A stretch of 5,069 bases of DNA from Candidatus Lloydbacteria bacterium RIFCSPLOWO2_02_FULL_54_12 (GCA_001819095.1 MHLS01000064.1:1-5069), one strand, 5' to 3'. Numbered from the stretch's first letter, positions 1-4,296 are shown. Notes: generated by a model from the letters alone, not told the origin. Translations and numbers: made by a program.

Positions 1-36
1 AATATCTGTTTTATGGCTCAGTGGCAAGGTGAAACA

Positions 37-67
37 TTCAAAACAAACCGGTGATTTTGGGTATTAT
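37..67 (+). promoter_or_regulatory. Possible promoter of the 82-783 gene, with -10 inside an inverted repeat
   Basis: A TATTAT hexamer (62-67, 5/6 to the -10 consensus) precedes the ATG at 82. The best -35 candidate is TTCAAA (37-42, 4/6), but its spacer of 19 bp is long. The hexamer forms the loop of a perfect 7-bp inverted repeat, TTTTGGG (55-61) and CCCAAAA (68-74). Transcription from this -10 would begin near 74-75 and leave a leader of about 7 nt. No Shine-Dalgarno site is seen. The promoter call is weak; the inverted repeat itself is directly visible. Confidence 0.35.
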
Positions 68-81
68 CCCAAAAATTACTT

Positions 82-783
82 ATGACAGAAAAAGCACCGA
101 CAGATAATGCGCCGGAACATACCCCGGAGGAGATTGCAGATTTGAACGCAAGCCGCGAGGCATATGCGCAGGTAGTGGAGCGGGCGGCCGATAAAGAGAC
201 CGGAATTACCGGAGCGGTCCAGTCGCTTTTCCGCGAATTACGTGGCGCCAAGTTAAGCGAGGAGATGAGCGAAGACGGTCAGTATTTAATGCTGCTCGAC
301 GCGGAACGAGAAAATGCGATGCGCGATCCGGTGGCGGGAAAGTTAATGTTCGGCAGGCCGACTCGGCTTTATCTTGAGCAACAGCGGGGGTCTTATTTGC
401 AACACAAGGTAAGGAACGCTGGTGCGCACCCCCACCACGCGAACATCGATGGTGTTCAGCATTCGTGGGAAGGGGTGGTCAAAGGAGTTCCCGCACGTTT
501 CTCATATATTGATTTTCCACTAGGGCTCCATGCGGATATTCCCCAAAATGAGCAGATCATTGATGTGGCAGGCGAGATCGATGGTGTACAGATTTCCAAA
601 GAGGATACTCTGCGCCTCATCGAAGAGTTCCGGAGGATCGCCAATTATCAGGCCAATGACGTCGAAACTCTTCGGCGCGCGAGGCGCTCCGAAGAGTTGA
701 AGGAGCGACAGGCGCACCTTGAGTCCACTGAACCGCAAAAGAGCGAAGATGCGCTTCGTCGGCTTGGTTTGGAGCAGAAGTGA
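82..783 (+). CDS. Hypothetical charged cytosolic protein (233 aa)
   Basis: I do not recognise this protein. It has no signal peptide, membrane segment or cysteine. The first 40 residues are acidic and probably flexible. Residues 40-110 look helical. A His-rich patch (H116, H118, H119) is followed by what may be a small beta-rich region (about 120-170) with the pentapeptide IDGVQ at both 122-126 and 166-170. Residues 172-233 are highly charged, Arg/Glu-rich and probably helical or coiled coil. The ATG at 82 is the first plausible start in an open frame, but no Shine-Dalgarno site precedes it. No terminator is seen after the TGA, and the next gene begins 67 nt downstream, so read-through is possible. 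Length and codon regularity support a real gene; no function can be assigned. Confidence 0.75.
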   Translation: MTEKAPTDNAPEHTPEEIADLNASREAYAQVVERAADKETGITGAVQSLFRELRGAKLSEEMSEDGQYLMLLDAERENAMRDPVAGKLMFGRPTRLYLEQQRGSYLQHKVRNAGAHPHHANIDGVQHSWEGVVKGVPARFSYIDFPLGLHADIPQNEQIIDVAGEIDGVQISKEDTLRLIEEFRRIANYQANDVETLRRARRSEELKERQAHLESTEPQKSEDALRRLGLEQK

Positions 784-815
784 TTTTTACACCCCACTGT
801 CGCATCACCAATTTC

Positions 816-843
816 TTGCATCTATTTTATCTTTTGTTATTCT
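816..843 (+). promoter_or_regulatory. Promoter for the 851-1000 gene, leaderless layout
   Basis: An extended -10, TGT followed by TATTCT (835-843), has a weak TTGCAT -35 (816-821) with a 16-bp spacer. Only 7 nt separate the hexamer from the ATG at 851, so the expected transcription start falls on or next to the start codon. No Shine-Dalgarno site lies between 783 and 851. Confidence 0.45.
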
Positions 844-850
844 CCGAACT

Positions 851-1000
851 ATGGACGAATTCGCCCCGGAGGGACTTCCCGAAGCACCCGAGGATGAACG
901 CATTGACGCCTTGAGCGATGCTTTTTTGGCCGCAGGTGCTGATCCGCAGGCACTGGAAGAAGAATTCGACGACGAACCGATCGAGCCTATGGATGTGTAG
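851..1000 (+). CDS. Very acidic 49-aa microprotein of unknown function
   Basis: The 49-residue product contains 18 Asp/Glu and a single basic residue (R17), giving a net charge near -17. It has no Lys and no Cys. It begins with MDEFAPEG; a middle segment (about 17-37) could form a short helix, and the C-terminus is again acidic and Pro-rich. Such composition is seen in disordered acidic tails, DNA-mimic proteins and antitoxin-like partners, but nothing here selects among these. The same frame is open upstream to an ATG at 719 inside the preceding gene. I reject that start because the added residues are basic and hydrophobic, unlike the rest, and because a -10 element lies just before 851. The gene is 67 nt from its left neighbour and 88 nt from its right one. 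It could be a chance ORF, but the promoter placement and composition favour a real gene. Confidence 0.5.
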   Translation: MDEFAPEGLPEAPEDERIDALSDAFLAAGADPQALEEEFDDEPIEPMDV

Positions 1001-1027
1001 GATTTTCGCGGGGAACGATGGGCGCGC

Positions 1028-1056
1028 TTGCGCTTATATTCTATTTGTGTTATAAT
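1028..1056 (+). promoter_or_regulatory. Extended -10 promoter of the 1089-1310 gene
   Basis: A perfect TATAAT (1051-1056) is preceded by TGT (1048-1050), which makes an extended -10. A TTGCGC hexamer (1028-1033, matching only TTG) lies 17 bp upstream. The start of transcription would be near 1063, giving a leader of about 25 nt that contains a good Shine-Dalgarno site. This is one of the clearest promoters in the window. Confidence 0.7.
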
Positions 1057-1076
1057 ACTTTTGTTCAAACTTTGAC

Positions 1077-1082
1077 GGGAGG
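1077..1082 (+). promoter_or_regulatory. Shine-Dalgarno site of the 1089-1310 gene
   Basis: GGGAGG lies 6 nt before the ATG at 1089 and selects this start over the in-frame ATG four codons later (1101). Confidence 0.8.
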
Positions 1083-1088
1083 TCGACA

Positions 1089-1310
1089 ATGCTAGCGTTC
1101 ATGAAGGTCTTTCGTGCGTTCTTGATCCTTGTGGTCGTCGCGCTCGGCTCGTTCGCGGTGTACTGGTCGATAGTGACCGTCGCCAACGCGATGCCGTCGG
1201 CGAGTGAGCTGATCGGGCAAGAGTTCAACCGCCTCGATGCGGCCTGCGCCAGAAACGGCGAAGGGTCGAAGGAGTGTCTCTACCTCGACAGTTTCGGACG
1301 ACCGAGGTAA
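1089..1310 (+). CDS. Small membrane-anchored or secreted protein (73 aa)
   Basis: I do not recognise a family. Residues 1-9 carry K6 and R9, followed by a strongly hydrophobic segment (about 10-32). The segment ends in A32-N33-A34, which fits an A-x-A signal peptidase site just before M35. The protein is therefore either a signal-anchored membrane protein or a precursor releasing a peptide of about 39 residues. The part outside the membrane is polar and carries two cysteines (C53, C63) that could form a disulfide if exported. It has its own extended -10 promoter and strong Shine-Dalgarno site, and is followed after about 70 nt by a strong terminator, so it looks like an independently expressed single gene. 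The convergent neighbour is lipB. Expression signals make the gene convincing; its role is unknown. Confidence 0.75.
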   Translation: MLAFMKVFRAFLILVVVALGSFAVYWSIVTVANAMPSASELIGQEFNRLDAACARNGEGSKECLYLDSFGRPR

Positions 1311-1345
1311 GCATTTGCGGGGAAATAAACTTGTCCGCTCGTCCA

Positions 1346-1371
1346 ATCCATGTGGCAAAGACTGCATGGAT
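1346..1371 (+). repeat. Inverted repeat in the 3' leader-terminator gap
   Basis: ATCCATG (1346-1352) and CATGGAT (1365-1371) are perfect complements. Two G-U pairs and one G-C pair extend the stem inward to 10 bp with a 6-nt loop. It sits between the stop at 1310 and the terminator at 1381 and would be in the 3' UTR of the 1089-1310 mRNA. No T-run follows it, so it is not itself a terminator. Its role is unknown; it may stabilise the 3' end. Confidence 0.45.
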
Positions 1372-1380
1372 GCTTCCAAT

Positions 1381-1422
1381 AAAAAAGCCGGGTACGCGTC
1401 ACGCGTATCCGGCAACTTTTTT
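1381..1422. terminator. Bidirectional intrinsic terminator between convergent genes
   Basis: The stem GCCGGGTACGCG (1387-1398) pairs with CGCGTATCCGGC (1402-1413) over 12 bp with a 3-nt loop. On the plus strand the only imperfection is one G-U pair; on the minus strand that position is an A-C mismatch. Six T (1417-1422) follow on the plus strand, and six A (1381-1386) give six T on the minus strand. It serves the 1089-1310 gene in one direction and lipB in the other. Confidence 0.9.
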
Positions 1423-2184
1423 CTCCTGATCTTTCGCCCACGTTGCCTCGAAGACCTCGCTGAAGGCGTCCGTGAGCGCATAGACGATGGACTCTTCGGT
1501 CGGCATCCTATCCGGACGCGCGATCTCGGCAATCGATGTCGCGTCTTTTCCGGTGATGCCGCAGGGATCGATGAGCCGTAGGCCTTTCTGGTCGGGCGAG
1601 ACGTTGAGTGCGACACCGAACTGCGAGACCCACCTTCCTCCCTGCGCCGTGACGCGGACGCCGATGGCGGCCAACTTCTTCTCACCGCTCCAGACGCCGA
1701 GATAGGAGTGGGCGCCGCGCTCGTGCCGCTCGGGAATGCGTCGGACGGGGAGACCGAGGGCCACCAATGCTCGGTAGAAGGTCTCCTCGAGACGGTGCAC
1801 TGTTTGAGCGGGGAAGTGCGGAGAAGTTTCTGCGATGACGTACCAGTGGAGAACGCCCGTGTCGTGGTACCACACTTTTCCGCCACGCTTGGTACGGATG
1901 AGCGCAATCCCGAAGTGTTTTTGCAGATACTCGCGCGACATGTCCCAAAGCACCGTCTCGTCGCTGAGGCTTAAATATATGCGCGGGAGAGGGCGGATCG
2001 CCGCCAACTGTTCGCGGAGTCTCCCGACGCCCAAGGTGATCGTCGGCGGATGGTTCGCGAGCACGACCGTATCAGGGATCTCTCCACGGAGCCTCCTTCC
2101 CGCAAGTTCCTCTTGGTTTTTGAGAAATATATCGTAGGGGAGCCCCGAGGCGCTCCGCCAGTCGAGCAGTTGAAAATCTTTCAC
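1399..2184 (-). CDS. lipB: Octanoyl-[acyl carrier protein]:protein N-octanoyltransferase LipB
   Basis: LipB moves octanoyl from acyl carrier protein to a lysine of lipoyl domains (2-oxoacid dehydrogenase E2, glycine cleavage H protein), the first step of cytosolic lipoate synthesis before LipA. Family blocks are visible in order: NHPPTITLG (44-52), RGGKVWYHDTG (100-110), SGEKKLAAIGVRV (166-178), FGVALNV (189-195) and IDPCGI (205-210). K170 and C208 match the known Lys/Cys catalytic dyad, which separates LipB from the Cys-less lipoate ligases. The protein has 261 aa, longer than the usual 210-250, because about 29 residues are added between the first two blocks. The usual HGPGQ reads HDTGV (107-111). 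The start is GTG at 2184 with AGGAGG 5 nt upstream. The TGA stop falls in the terminator loop. No lipA or lipoylated-enzyme gene is in the window. The family call is strong; unchanged activity is inferred. Confidence 0.9.
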   Translation of the reverse strand: MKDFQLLDWRSASGLPYDIFLKNQEELAGRRLRGEIPDTVVLANHPPTITLGVGRLREQLAAIRPLPRIYLSLSDETVLWDMSREYLQKHFGIALIRTKRGGKVWYHDTGVLHWYVIAETSPHFPAQTVHRLEETFYRALVALGLPVRRIPERHERGAHSYLGVWSGEKKLAAIGVRVTAQGGRWVSQFGVALNVSPDQKGLRLIDPCGITGKDATSIAEIARPDRMPTEESIVYALTDAFSEVFEATWAKDQEKKVAGYA

Positions 2185-2189
2185 AGACG

Positions 2190-2195
2190 CCTCCT
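2190..2195 (-). promoter_or_regulatory. Shine-Dalgarno site deciding the lipB GTG start
   Basis: On the minus strand AGGAGG stands 5 nt before a GTG at 2184. It supports GTG as the true start of lipB. Confidence 0.85.
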
Positions 2196-2224
2196 GGCGG
2201 ATGGTTTAAAGAGCAGTTGCTTTT

Positions 2225-2252
2225 ACACTAGATTCTTTTCTTGTTCTGTCAA
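2225..2252 (-). promoter_or_regulatory. Probable lipB promoter overlapping the amylase stop
   Basis: On the minus strand a perfect TTGACA (2247-2252) is followed after 16 bp by TAGTGT (2225-2230), which keeps the three most conserved -10 positions. The TGA stop of the upstream amylase gene lies inside the -35 hexamer. Transcription would start near 2218, leaving a leader of about 34 nt with the lipB Shine-Dalgarno site. Read-through from the amylase gene is also possible, as no terminator lies between them. Confidence 0.5.
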
Positions 2253-3436
2253 TCACGCACCGCGGTGCCCACGTTCTTCCTCTTTGCAATGAGGTCTTGA
2301 AAAAAAGCGAACAGTCCTTTATCCCACCGTGTTTCGTCCCAGATCATCATTTGTCGCGCCACAAGGTCGCCGTACGAGGTGAACGCGTCCTTGCTTTCCT
2401 GTTGGGACATGCCAATCTCAGTGCCGTAGTAGATAATCACGGGTTGCGGTTGCAAAAACTGGAGCACGGCGGCCCGGCGTAGTCGTTCTTTGTCGTTTCC
2501 TGTGGTGAATAGGAATCTGTCCATGTCGTGGTTGTCGAGAAAAGAGGGAAGGAAGGAGCTCGGGAACTTATCATAATGACACCGCAGTCTTTTTTCTAGC
2601 GTTGCCTTGTCGCACTTGCCGCGACCGAATTGGCCCACAAGTCTGTTGAACTCAAAGTCCAATAACGCGTCGAACGTGTCGCGGTAATGAAGCATCAGCG
2701 TTTCGCTTCCGAGAAGCCATGCCCACCATCGGTTACCGACACGAAGTGTGTGTACGTCACGGAGTCTGATTCCCGCCGTCCACGCCTCTCCGAATAGTAC
2801 CGTGTCGGGGTATTGTGTTCGCACGCTTTTTACGAATGCTTGCCAAAAGTTGTCGGAAGGTCCCGGCGCATGGTCAAGACGCAGAGCATCTATGCCGAGT
2901 GACAACCAGTATAGCGCAGCGTCAGTAACATGTTTGCGCGGCTCCGGATTATCAAGATTGAGTTTCGGTAACTCGGCATAGTGAAGAAAACACTCGTAAC
3001 GGTTGGGCCACTTTTTAAAATAAAACCAATCATGATAAGGACTTCGCGGGTTTTTCCGTGCGTCTAAAAAGTAGGGATGCTTGTAGGAAGCATGATTTGG
3101 CACGAAGTCCATTACAATCTTTATGTTACGCTCGTGAGCCGCACTGATAAGACGCTGAAGGTCACCCGTGCTTCCAAAGCGCGGGTCGATGCCAAAAAAG
3201 TCGGTAACGTGGTAGCCGTGGTATGCACTTGTTGTGTTAAAGGGGGTGATCCAGATCGCGTTTGCACCCAGTCGCTCGACGTGGTCAAGGTGATCGATCA
3301 CCCCCTGGAGGTTGCCGCCGCAAAATTCCGGCTTCATCGCATCAGGCATGGGGTCGTTGTCGCGCATTTTTCCTCGCGAAAAGCGGTCGAGAAAGATCTG
3401 ATAGATAACGGCATTTGTGAACCACGTCTTGCCCAT
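2249..3436 (-). CDS. GH13 alpha-amylase-family glycoside hydrolase, catalytic domain only
   Basis: This is a (beta/alpha)8 glycosidase acting on alpha-1,4 (or 1,6) glucans, probably cytosolic since no signal peptide is present. Numbering is from the ATG at 3436 (395 aa). Early blocks are FCGGNLQGV (38-46) and HGYHVTDF (73-80). The four GH13 regions follow: DFVPNH (110-115), GIDALRLDH (181-189) with nucleophile D188, GEAW (216-219) with acid/base E217, and FLDNHD (299-304) with stabiliser D304. LPKLN (156-160) resembles the MPKLN signature of the neopullulanase/cyclomaltodextrinase subfamily. YYGTEIG (336-342) is also typical. The protein stops just after LIAKRKN, where domain C normally begins, and has no N-terminal CBM34-like domain. 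A GTG at 3454 would add six residues, but it has no ribosome site and precedes the TATAAT; I prefer the ATG. Exact substrate cannot be told. Confidence 0.92.
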   Translation of the reverse strand: MGKTWFTNAVIYQIFLDRFSRGKMRDNDPMPDAMKPEFCGGNLQGVIDHLDHVERLGANAIWITPFNTTSAYHGYHVTDFFGIDPRFGSTGDLQRLISAAHERNIKIVMDFVPNHASYKHPYFLDARKNPRSPYHDWFYFKKWPNRYECFLHYAELPKLNLDNPEPRKHVTDAALYWLSLGIDALRLDHAPGPSDNFWQAFVKSVRTQYPDTVLFGEAWTAGIRLRDVHTLRVGNRWWAWLLGSETLMLHYRDTFDALLDFEFNRLVGQFGRGKCDKATLEKRLRCHYDKFPSSFLPSFLDNHDMDRFLFTTGNDKERLRRAAVLQFLQPQPVIIYYGTEIGMSQQESKDAFTSYGDLVARQMMIWDETRWDKGLFAFFQDLIAKRKNVGTAVRD

Positions 3437-3442
3437 GCTTTT

Positions 3443-3448
3443 ATTATA
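3443..3448 (-). promoter_or_regulatory. -10 element of the amylase gene, leaderless layout
   Basis: On the minus strand a perfect TATAAT ends 6 nt before the ATG at 3436, so transcription is expected to start at or beside the start codon. No recognisable -35 exists; that position falls in the terminator of the upstream gene. No Shine-Dalgarno site precedes either candidate start. Confidence 0.6.
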
Positions 3449-3462
3449 TTCCACAGAGAAAC

Positions 3463-3487
3463 AAAAAACCCGTCTTGGGCGGGTTTT
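3463..3487 (-). terminator. Intrinsic terminator after the VanZ-like gene
   Basis: On the minus strand AAAACCCG (3480-3487) pairs with CGGGTTTT (3465-3472) around a 7-nt loop, ending in six T (3463-3468). It starts 8 nt after the TAA stop at 3496. On the plus strand it could fold too (T4 tail), but no plus-strand gene precedes it. Confidence 0.8.
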
Positions 3488-3495
3488 CTATCGAT

Positions 3496-3900
3496 TTATG
3501 GTGACTCTTTTTCCTGATACGCTCGTGCCGCGACGGCGCCCCCAAGAAGGTCGAAGACCATGTCAAGTGACGTGTCCCACAGGTCCCAGCCGAGCGGGTC
3601 TTGCATCGTTGGCACGACATATTCGAGGACTTCCCATGCTGCTCCGATCGCGAACGCGCTCACAAGTGCGGCAGTCATGACGAGCGCATTGTGCGACCGA
3701 AGCGAGCGAAGCGGGTCAAACGGTCCGTAGACCGAAAGCCACGCGCCGAAGATGCCGCAGGCCACACCGCCGAGAAAATGGAGGAGTTTGTCGTATCCCA
3801 GCACCGAGTGATGTTGGAAAAGTAGAGCGTACTGCCCGTTTCGTTCGAGCACAATGACGACGATCGTCACAAAAAGCCACGGAAAGAAGAACCGCCGCAT
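3496..3900 (-). CDS. VanZ/DUF2238-like small integral membrane protein (134 aa)
   Basis: About four membrane helices are visible: 4-19, 36-57, 72-95 and 107-128. Conserved-looking polar residues lie in or next to them: DKLLHFLGG (37-45, D37, K38, H41), AAWEVLEY (87-94, E90, E93) and DTSLDMVFDLLGG (109-121, D109, D113, D117). This D-K-x-x-H-F, W-E-x-x-E and D-T-x-x-D pattern is typical of the VanZ-like and DUF2238 (YjdF) small membrane proteins, whose biochemical role is mostly unknown. Similarity to VanZ does not by itself mean glycopeptide resistance. The ATG at 3900 has GAGGT 5 nt upstream and a plausible promoter. A terminator follows the stop closely, so the gene appears to be transcribed alone. 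Assignment to one of the two families would need a profile search. Confidence 0.75.
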   Translation of the reverse strand: MRRFFFPWLFVTIVVIVLERNGQYALLFQHHSVLGYDKLLHFLGGVACGIFGAWLSVYGPFDPLRSLRSHNALVMTAALVSAFAIGAAWEVLEYVVPTMQDPLGWDLWDTSLDMVFDLLGGAVAARAYQEKESP

Positions 3901-3905
3901 TGCCG

Positions 3906-3910
3906 ACCTC
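3906..3910 (-). promoter_or_regulatory. Shine-Dalgarno site of the VanZ-like gene
   Basis: GAGGT on the minus strand ends 5 nt before the ATG at 3900 and fixes this start. Confidence 0.65.
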
Positions 3911-3936
3911 GGAAGTGGAGAGAACCGACTTGCCTC

Positions 3937-3964
3937 ATCCTACCGAGCGCCCTCGTTTTGTCCA
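3937..3964 (-). promoter_or_regulatory. Probable promoter of the VanZ-like gene
   Basis: On the minus strand TGGACA (3959-3964, 5/6 to the -35 consensus) lies 16 bp from TAGGAT (3937-3942, 4/6 to the -10). The start would be near 3930, giving a leader of about 30 nt that contains the Shine-Dalgarno site. It lies just downstream of the duplicated tRNA end. Confidence 0.5.
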
Positions 3965-3976
3965 ATCCTTGATTTC

Positions 3977-3995
3977 TGTGCGCATGCCAGGACTC
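3977..3995 (-). repeat. Duplicated 3' end of tRNA-Ile (distal copy)
   Basis: On the minus strand GAGTCCTGGCATGCGCACA is identical to positions 4105-4123, the last part of the tRNA-Ile gene (T-loop end, T-stem 3' strand, acceptor 3' strand, discriminator and two following bases). The two copies are 128 bp apart in the same orientation. A further six bases beyond the tRNA end match with two mismatches. No full tRNA fold is present here, so this is a fragment and not a second tRNA. It resembles an attachment-site footprint or a partial tandem duplication. Confidence 0.85.
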
Positions 3996-4013
3996 TCGAC
4001 TACCGTCGCGGGT

Positions 4014-4047
4014 GTTTTTCGATCTCGACGACTCGATAACGAAAAAC
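4014..4047. repeat. Inverted repeat in the tRNA downstream gap
   Basis: GTTTTTCG (4014-4021) and CGAAAAAC (4040-4047) are perfect 8-bp complements flanking an 18-nt region that contains a further TCGA-CGAC-TCGA mini-palindrome (4025-4036). It is nested inside the CAGGACTC (3988-3995) and GAGTCCTG (4053-4060) pair. No T-run follows on either strand, so it is a poor terminator. Function unknown. Confidence 0.5.
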
Positions 4048-4062
4048 CTTTCGAGTCCTGTC

Positions 4063-4084
4063 GTGGGCGAAGCAGTTCGCCCAC
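4063..4084. repeat. Strong 9-bp hairpin downstream of tRNA-Ile
   Basis: GTGGGCGAA (4063-4071) pairs perfectly with TTCGCCCAC (4076-4084) around a 4-nt loop. It lies 23 nt beyond the tRNA 3' end in the direction of tRNA transcription. It has no adjacent T-run, so termination is doubtful. A role in 3' processing or pausing is possible. The intergenic gap 3901-4106 holds this hairpin, the repeats listed here and the VanZ-like promoter; no gene is seen in it. Confidence 0.55.
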
Positions 4085-4104
4085 TCGTGCAAAAATCAGA
4101 ATTT

Positions 4105-4123
4105 TGTGCGCATGCCAGGACTC
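4105..4123 (-). repeat. Duplicated 3' end of tRNA-Ile (copy within the tRNA gene)
   Basis: This is the functional member of the 19-bp direct repeat also found at 3977-3995. It spans the end of the T-loop, the 3' strand of the T-stem and of the acceptor stem, the discriminator and two bases beyond. Confidence 0.85.
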
Positions 4124-4180
4124 GAACCTGGGACCTCGTCATTATCAGTGACGCGCTCTAACCACCTGAGCTACACGCGC
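4107..4180 (-). tRNA. tRNA-Ile (anticodon GAU)
   Basis: The minus strand folds as a full cloverleaf of 74 nt. The acceptor GCGCGTG pairs with CATGCGC (one G-U pair), with discriminator A. The D-arm region TAGCTCAGGTGGTTAGAGC is standard. The anticodon stem CGTCA/TGACG encloses loop CTGATAA with anticodon GAT, which reads AUC and AUU isoleucine codons. The variable loop AGGTC and T-arm CCAGG-TTCGAGT-CCTGG are canonical. The 3' CCA is not encoded (CAA follows the discriminator), so a CCA-adding enzyme is needed. The gene stands alone, not in an rRNA operon, with its own promoter about 10 nt upstream. Its 3' end is duplicated 128 bp downstream. Confidence 0.97.
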
Positions 4181-4189
4181 AATGGCGAG

Positions 4190-4218
4190 ACTATAGCAAA
4201 AAGGGCCATATTCGGCAA
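4190..4218 (-). promoter_or_regulatory. Promoter of tRNA-Ile
   Basis: On the minus strand TTGCCG (4213-4218, 4/6 to the -35) is spaced 17 bp from TATAGT (4190-4195, 5/6 to the -10), which is preceded by TGC to make an extended -10. The start would be near 4183, leaving a 5' leader of only about 3 nt before the mature tRNA. Confidence 0.75.
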
Positions 4219-4296
4219 TGAATCAGCCGCTTTGCATCAATAAATGAGTTCATGCGGCAGCATTGCGCTCTCGTGGGTGTCGACCACTCACCGCAC

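Noticed and set aside
14..40. A tRNA D-arm-like string (GGCTCAGTGGCAAGGTG) near the left edge
   Set aside because: No anticodon arm or T-arm follows before the gene at 82, and the D-stem does not close.
719..1000. A 93-residue reading frame starting inside the 233-aa gene and ending at 1000
   Set aside because: The first 44 residues overlap the previous gene and the promoter region and differ sharply in composition; the ATG at 851 has a better upstream signal.
1092..1907. A 271-residue minus-strand frame overlapping the 1089-1310 gene and lipB
   Set aside because: It is Arg/Ser/Pro-rich, matches nothing I know, and is an out-of-frame shadow of lipB, which has full family motifs.
3077..3517. 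A 146-residue plus-strand frame antisense to the amylase
   Set aside because: It crosses the terminator and promoter between two minus-strand genes and lies opposite well-conserved GH13 motifs.
3988..4060. Integron attC-like site formed by nested inverted repeats
   Set aside because: The core sites expected of attC (GTTRRRY and its complement) are absent and no integrase or cassette is present.
4063..4084. Intrinsic terminator for tRNA-Ile
   Set aside because: The 9-bp stem is good, but no T-run follows it in the direction of tRNA transcription.
3900..4151. An 83-residue plus-strand frame across the tRNA downstream gap
   Set aside because: It runs into the tRNA gene on the opposite strand and ends in residues typical of translated tRNA antisense, a common annotation artefact.
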